A stretch of DNA of 64,000 bases, taken from the NCBI GenBank assembly GCA_033065855.1, contig JAVXUO010002216.1, positions 171,299-235,298 on the forward strand, read 5' to 3'. The notes beneath the pieces are model-generated. The model had not been told where the DNA came from. It saw nothing but the letters and a program-made list of their open reading frames with translations, and searched no databases. The position numbers and the translations under genes are program-made. Origin of the DNA: Escallonia rubra (taxonomy: Eukaryota; Streptophyta; Magnoliopsida; Escalloniales; Escalloniaceae). Positions 58,801-64,000 of the stretch are shown here, piece after piece (the stretch's first letter is position 1; each line of letters starts with the position of its first letter).

Positions 58801-61800
58801 AATGGGGTTTCTGTTTATGTGGCTTCCTAGATGCTGTAGCTGTAAGCAAAGGAATTGACAAATATGGATAGTGGAATGGAAGAACTTTTTAACATTGTTT
58901 GTGTCTGATTCTGATAAGTGAAAGAAGAAAGCAACCTAGGTCCTCACTTGTCAGAAAATGATGCTAGTTGTGTGACGGTAGGCAAGTGTCGTAGTGCCGC
59001 ATGGTACCTGTACAAGTATGACACTATACTCTCTGGATAGAGGTTGCCCAGGCACCAATAGGAATTTTTCCTCCATACTGTAAAGGCCAATAACAGCAAG
59101 ATGCGTGAGTGGGAATACATATAACCTGACTTACCCCCCCTTAAAAAAAAAGTTACAAGGAATCCAAGAATGTAAAACACACGTTTATGTCTTCCCCCGC
59201 ATGCAGACTTGATTAGATTTCTTCATCCGGCTTTTAACTTTTGCAGGACATAAGTTACACTGCATCCAGTGGCATGCAGCTCGTTTCCTTTTGCATTATG
59301 CATGCGGAACTGCGATTTGTCATTTTGGGTCATTACATTTAAATTGACCTCAATCATATCATTCTTTTACTTAGGTTATCCAACGTGAGCCATGGGAACA
59401 CATCAAGGATAATGACATAAAGAAAGCTGCTACGTCCTTCTATGGGGAGATATGGCAAGTCCCTCCAATGTTCTCGGCCATTAAAGTAAGTCTTCATGCA
59501 ATGACCTTGTATAGTTAAAAGTGGTAACTCATGCCAACAGATATAATTGTGTTCAGAAAATGTTGAATACATGTCTACAGTATACTCATATATAAGTAAG
59601 TTACATCAGTAGAAACGTTTCAGCATGCATCTGGATCACATAGGAAAAGACCGTGTTAGTGCTTCTGATAATAAGGAACGTACTTTCTTTATTAAGTATG
59701 AGAAGGAGGACTGCATGGCCTTCTTGAACTGTGTTGGTACTTGAACAGTCCATGAAACTTCACCCATATCTTCTTCTCAAACATCATGATCGGCTTAGAT
59801 GCGAAGCTCTTCTTCCATCTTAAAGTGACCTTGGCACATGCAGATGCAGGATCTCCTCCAGCACCGTTTTATAACCAATATTTTATTGAAATACTTGACT
59901 TTGGATGTGCAGATCATAACAAGAATTGTGATGGCTTTAATTGTATTGTGGTTTGGCAATTGTAGGTTGCCAGCTTATTCCATTTTAAAGCTATTTAGCT
60001 GGACTTAACTTTCGTAAAGTAGAGTGCTGAGTGCAGCATCACGCTTTGGGAAATGATGTTGCCACCGTTAAAAAGGATGCTGCCACAAGGTACAACTGTT
60101 AGTGCGTCTGTAGCAATGCAATCATACGCATCTGTAGCAATGCAATCGTAGACAGCTTACCTGATGTGGCAACATCCTTTTGAGCTGTGGCAATAACATC
60201 TTCCTTATGAATTAGGGAAATGATGACTCCCCTCCAAGGACCAATTAATCCACGCCATTCTCGCTCAAATGAATATTGGAAGTTTGGAGTAGACTATGTT
60301 CAGTTTTGGTGTCCATTCCTCCTGTCCCTTGATCATCCTCCACAACACACTTTGGAAACAGTCTCTCCGCAGAATGGACAAGCTACAGAGACTTCTTGTG
60401 GAAGGGAATGGGAGTACTTATATCACCTAGTAGCGCGGGACAAGGTGTCTACCTCCATTTCTATGCGTGGTTTGGGCATAAAGTATTCACAAGTGATTAA
60501 TCTGGCACTTTTTGGTTAAATGGTTGCAGGGATATCCCAGGGTGGAAGGTCCCTTGTGGAGACGGGTTATGGACTGCCAGTTTCATAGAGACCCAAATGG
60601 ATGGTTAAAGACGCCTGAGCCATTATGGAGAGCGGGTATGGAGGGGCATTATTGATGAGTTGTCAGATTTATTAAGATTTAGTTCCTTGCTGGTGGTTGA
60701 CGGAAGGAGGGTGAGAATTTGATATGATGAGTGGTGCGGAGGTGAGCCATTTAGGATTCTGTTTCTAGAACTTTTCAAACTGGCAGTAGATCGTGAGGCC
60801 ACTGTAAGAGATCACTTGTCTCGTTCGAGTAGTAGCGATATGTGGAACCAGATTTTCAGGATTGGAAATTGAGTCAGTACATCATTTTTCTTGCTGCACT
60901 GGAGGCGGCGAGTGTATCTTCTCAATCTGAGGACAAAGTATAGCGGAAGCCCGATTCTAAGGGGACTTTTACTATTGTTCATTTTATGTTGCTTTGGGCG
61001 GGAATTCTGCAGGAAACCTGGCTTGGTCAAATGCCCCCTCAAGTCAGCTTCTCTGTGGACAAAAACTTGCAATGTGATCGTGTTGTGCGATAACCTGAGG
61101 AAGAGGGGGTACATATGTACTGGAAAAATGGGGACACTGTTGATCATCTTCTTATCCACTGCGAGTGTGCTGGAGTTGATGGTGCTTAGTCCTTACTATG
61201 TCTAGGCTACTGTGATTTATGCCAAGACCGGTTGAAGAGGTCCTACGTTGATAGTTTGTGGTAAAGGTGCCAAGGCAATGCGCCAGAGATGGCATATAGC
61301 CCCATTTTGTCATATTTGGACAGTTTGGAGGGAGAGAACTAGGCCAATGTTTGAAGGAGCAGGCCTCTGGATATGCATTATCCTTTTCTACTGTATCCAG
61401 GAAGATTTTCCAGCATCTGAAGTGGGCTTCGCGATATTTTGTTGTTCTTCCTTTGAGTGGTGGTGGTGTTATATATTAGAGAGGGTTCTCTAGAGATTTT
61501 TGTTTGGTCAGGGCCCTTCTTGGTGCCTTGGGCCTCTGTTTCTTCTTTGTTCCGTGACTGCTTGTGTACACCCACCTTGTGGGGATCTTTTATCTAAATA
61601 CGTACATACTTATCAAAAAAAGAGAAAGAAATAGAAAATAATGCAAAAAGTTTGTTACCATACCAAGTTCCTTGGGAAGCACTCCATAAATTTAAGTATT
61701 CTTGGTTAGTAACAAAAAAAATCTAACTAGGACATTGCAAAAACATAGTTGTGGAATCAAGATTAATCAGGAATCGGAGTTCAAGTTATGTAAACCGAAT

Positions 61801-63775
61801 TCGAAAATCATAGATACGTAGTTACCTAAATAAGTGCACATTATGCATAAACATGTGAAGAGCAAGATATATTGAAACTCAAAGCAATATGAACCAAAGA
61901 AATCAGAATACCGATTCCAATTAGTGAAGGTATGTCTTTGTCATTACCCTTGAGACAGCTTGCGTCTTTGCCATATATACACACATTTGTTCATACACAT
62001 ATAGCGTACTGATCTGCATCTAGTCTTGGAGAGATTAGGATCTTGTTACTTATCACAAAAAAAAGAGATTAGTATCTTGCCAGCCAATCTCTCGCCACCC
62101 ATGTCACTAAGACGGTGGCGAGATCTCTACTTTAGTCTTTCTTGTTTTACGCATCTGCTATTTGCTTGGTGGATGGCCTCTTTTTACCTGCTGGACCCCA
62201 AGCCAGTCCTTTCTTAAGCAGACAGAGCCCTCACCTTTGTCATGCCCCCAAATTTAGAAGCCGTGCACCTAGCATAAATTCGAGAATAATAAATAACACC
62301 TTTTCACTCTCTTACTAAATAACTAAAGGTAATAATAGAGCATCTGAAAACCGTCAAAATAGTGTTGTCCAACATTATTAGATATCCAAAGATCAAGTTC
62401 TGTTCTTTCTGGTGGAGTATAGCTCAAAGAAACTTTAGAGCTTTAAATTTTCTGTTCATGGATTTAAGGGTGGTGCCGGTCATGTGCAAAATAACATGAT
62501 TGATTTTCTGAGCGAACTTATGCAATCCGTGTCCCCTCAAGTATAAAAGTCTACTTACAGTTTCTTATTTTTCTGACCTTGAACTTAGATATATTCATAT
62601 TCTTTTCTTCATATAGAGAATTGTTTTAATAGTGTTACAGAAAATCAAGTAATTGAGTTATAAAAAGGTTGCAGTTATAGAAAAGCCGATTCAGTCATCT
62701 CGGCATCGCTGATTTGGTATCTCTGCAGTCAACATCTTTCGAAGTACAAATATATAACAAAAAACAGAAGTTACGCACCACGGCACCAGAATCAAGTAAT
62801 TGAGTTATTAATCGATACTTACAACCCTGATAACCCAAAAAAGGGAGGGGAGGGAGGCGTATGATTCACCATGTATTTATTCGATTGACTCTTCGATCAC
62901 TTTAGTCACTACTCTGAATTGTTATGTAGATCGGATCAAATTTTAACTGCACCTTTTTTGCCTAAGATGAAAGAAATGAATCAACTACTCGATGGCATGC
63001 TAATGTACTCTTAGCGCATGTATGTTAGTCGTCATGAAAATAGACAGCCTAATTTCACTTCTATTGCATCAGCACATATAAGGGGATGGCTGACTTTTAC
63101 CCTCAACACCCCTAACCATCGGTGGAAAAGATGGGCAGACGGTAGACAAAGAAAAACCTGCAAATTAGGTTCTTCGACGTGGTAGGTTCATGTGCGATTG
63201 GTATTGCTGACCACGGAATTTCTGGATTTCTCCCGTCTGCTTATCTTCTCAGAAATTCTAGAACAGAATAGCTTTCCACTACACTTCCAATCCAAATAAA
63301 CAAGGAAATAACAGAGCATCTTATAGTCATAAAAAAAATGAATGTTCTCCAACATTCTTGATTATTCAAGGAGATCAAACTCTAACTGCATGTTTTTGGC
63401 CTAGGATGAAAGAAAATGGATCAACTAGTAGATGCTAATGTGCTCTTAAGGACACGTATGTTAGTCAGGTACTGTGGGTCTGAGGTGATAGAGTTATGGT
63501 TTACTTTTCTAGGTCGTTCACTTTTTGATAAAAATGACAGAAGCTTCATGTAAATTTGACAACTACTCCCTGCTTGTACTTAATCATAGTTGTCTATAAT
63601 TATTTTTTTGAAGCATGACGATTAGCATTAATCGATCGCTTGGATGTATTTACACCTTGTGATAGATTGGAGGCGAGAAGATGTATGAAAAAGCTAGAAG
63701 AGGAGAAAACATTGAACTTTCACCAAGACGTATTTCAATTTTCCAGTTTGACGTCGAGCGAAGTTTAGATGACAG
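55874..63775 (+). CDS. TruB-type tRNA pseudouridine synthase (partial, runs off right edge)
   Basis: Six exons lie in the window: 55874-56813, 57812-57867, 57947-58029, 58303-58381, 59375-59485, 63666-63775; GT-AG and in phase, 459 complete codons plus 2 nt. The rest is past the window. The catalytic fold starts at about residue 308: VVLVNKPKGWTSFTVCGKLR, VGHAGTLDPMATGLL (catalytic Asp about residue 340), YQGMIKGYSGVFRLGETTST, IWQVPPMFSAIKIGGEKMYE. TruB/Pus4 enzymes convert U55 of tRNA to pseudouridine. The first ~310 residues are a plant-type extension. It starts with a Ser/Pro/Arg-rich, acid-poor stretch (LTRISAVLRRPNPFSAVQP) like an organelle transit peptide, then acidic and basic low-complexity sequence and a conserved-looking patch (ELYFYDTFAYPWEAEKHY). 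I chose ATG 55874; upstream codons in the same frame have no ATG. Organelle location is inferred. Confidence 0.9.
58112..58288. repeat. 59-bp tandem repeat, three copies, in TruB intron 3
   Basis: Three consecutive units at 58112, 58171 and 58230, each with CTTTTGT(A/C)ATATA or a variant, GAGTTCCGCT or a variant and AATTTGCCTCACTAT. Copies 2 and 3 are the closest. The array stops just before the exon-4 acceptor. Confidence 0.85.
60220..61622 (+). mobile_element. Decayed L1-type LINE, 3' end
   Basis: Broken reading frames across this stretch match the end of plant L1-type reverse-transcriptase ORFs. Near 60340-60540 an LxRLLVEGN / HKVFTS region precedes the zinc-binding domain. Around 60980-61180, in shifting frames, come KGTFTIVHF, PPQVSFSVDK, DNLRKRG and DTVDHLLIHCECAG (the HxxxxC zinc-binding signature). 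At 61290-61350, HIWTVWRERTRPMFEGAG is followed by the non-coding tail CATACTTATCAAAAAAAG. Frameshifts and stops are numerous, so it is dead. It has the same orientation as the host gene. The left end is not fixed. Confidence 0.75.
62031..62079 (+). mobile_element. 19-bp LINE-tail insertion with 15-bp target duplication
   Basis: TTACTTATCACAAAAAAAA (62046-62064) is flanked by GAGATTAGGATCTTG and GAGATTAGTATCTTG, a direct repeat with one mismatch. The inserted bases match the 3' tail of the LINE at 61610-61622 (TACTTATCAAAAAAA). It is best read as an extremely 5'-truncated LINE copy. Confidence 0.65.
62930..63466. repeat. Diverged direct duplication in TruB intron 5
   Basis: 62930-63031 and 63371-63466 share, in order, CAAA(T/C)T(T/C)TAACTGCA, CCTA(A/G)GATGAAAG, TCAACTA, ATGCTAATGT and GTATGTTAGTC. 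Sequence before the second copy (AACAGAGCATCT and CTCCAACATT) also resembles 62330-62380, so the duplicated unit may be longer and partly deleted. Confidence 0.6.
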
Positions 63776-64000
63776 GTTGTATAAAGTTAGCAAGAAATTC
63801 TGTTTTATATTCTATTTTCTGTCATTTGCCAAAACTTAGGTTTTCTCTGGTTATAATATTGTTGCATCTATCACTTGCCAAAACTTAGGCCATCTCTGGT
63901 TGAAATATTGGCATCTCGGCCTCCGCCCCCGCCGGTTTGTGTGGGCCACAGCCATACAGTTCCGTGATAGAAGGTTCTAAATTATATCCGAATAAAACAT
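63776..64000 (+). other. Start of TruB intron 6
   Basis: Begins GTTGTA after the exon-6 donor. ACTTGCCAAAACTTAGG near 63824 recurs in closely related form near 63872. No following exon is visible before the window ends. Confidence 0.6.

Larger units (their letters stand above)
59486..63665 (+). other. 4.2-kb intron 5 of the TruB gene
   Basis: Expanded intron that holds a decayed LINE (about 60220-61622), a 19-bp LINE-tail insertion (62046-62064) and a diverged internal duplication (62930-63031 with 63371-63466). No exon lies between. Confidence 0.7.

Noticed and set aside
1..64000. CRISPR arrays, phage genes, operons or other prokaryotic systems
   Set aside because: The window is plant nuclear DNA; no regularly spaced repeats or bacterial gene clusters are present.

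Overview
This is a window of plant nuclear DNA. The genes have many exons with GT-AG introns, the intergenic DNA is AT-rich with MITE, LINE, SINE and Mutator-like debris, and there is a nuclear-type tRNA-Asp. Every recognisable protein is of flowering-plant type; a eudicot is most likely, but the species cannot be told from the sequence. I built the gene models by joining exons at GT-AG sites, keeping the reading frame in phase and checking that the joined protein follows its family. Gene coordinates run from the first to the last coding base in the window, and the exons are listed in each entry.

Layout: (1) 56-452 (+), last two exons of a glucose-6-phosphate 1-epimerase. (2) 1057-2338 (-), a chalcone-isomerase-fold protein. 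(3) 5294-8482 (+), RRP8, a nucleolar rRNA methyltransferase. (4) 11492-15684 (+), a Raf-like protein kinase. (5) 16826-16897 (-), tRNA-Asp(GTC). (6) 19557-24270 (+), a NAC transcription factor of the SOG1/ANAC044/ANAC085 clade. (7) 26025-33298 (+), a CRM-domain organellar RNA-splicing factor with a 4.8-kb intron. (8) 33.3-39.7 kb, a gene-poor AT-rich stretch holding a Mutator-like element with a hAT-type MITE nested in it. (9) 39753-41573 (-), a GT17 N-acetylglucosaminyltransferase. (10) 41.6-47 kb, a second gene-poor stretch with a SINE. (11) 46981-52177 (+), glucuronokinase. (12) 53261-54498 (-), a 177-aa protein I do not recognise. (13) 55874 to beyond the right edge (+), a TruB-type pseudouridine synthase whose 4.2-kb intron holds a decayed LINE.

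The genes do not form a pathway or operon. Most are housekeeping: rRNA and tRNA modification (RRP8, TruB), organelle splicing (CRM), sugar metabolism and glycosylation (epimerase, glucuronokinase, GT17), signalling (kinase) and the DNA-damage response (NAC). What joins them is conserved gene neighbourhood. From memory, epimerase, NAC, GT17, glucuronokinase and TruB lie together in Arabidopsis as the paired blocks At5g14460-At5g14500 and At3g01590-At3g01640, so this window looks like the unreduced counterpart of that duplicated segment.

I found no new multi-gene system. The points most worth following up are the synteny block, the very short first coding exon and tandem splice acceptor of the NAC gene, several datable transposon insertions (including a 19-base LINE-tail insertion with a 15-bp target duplication), the unrecognised 177-aa protein, and the long plant-specific N-terminus of the TruB enzyme.
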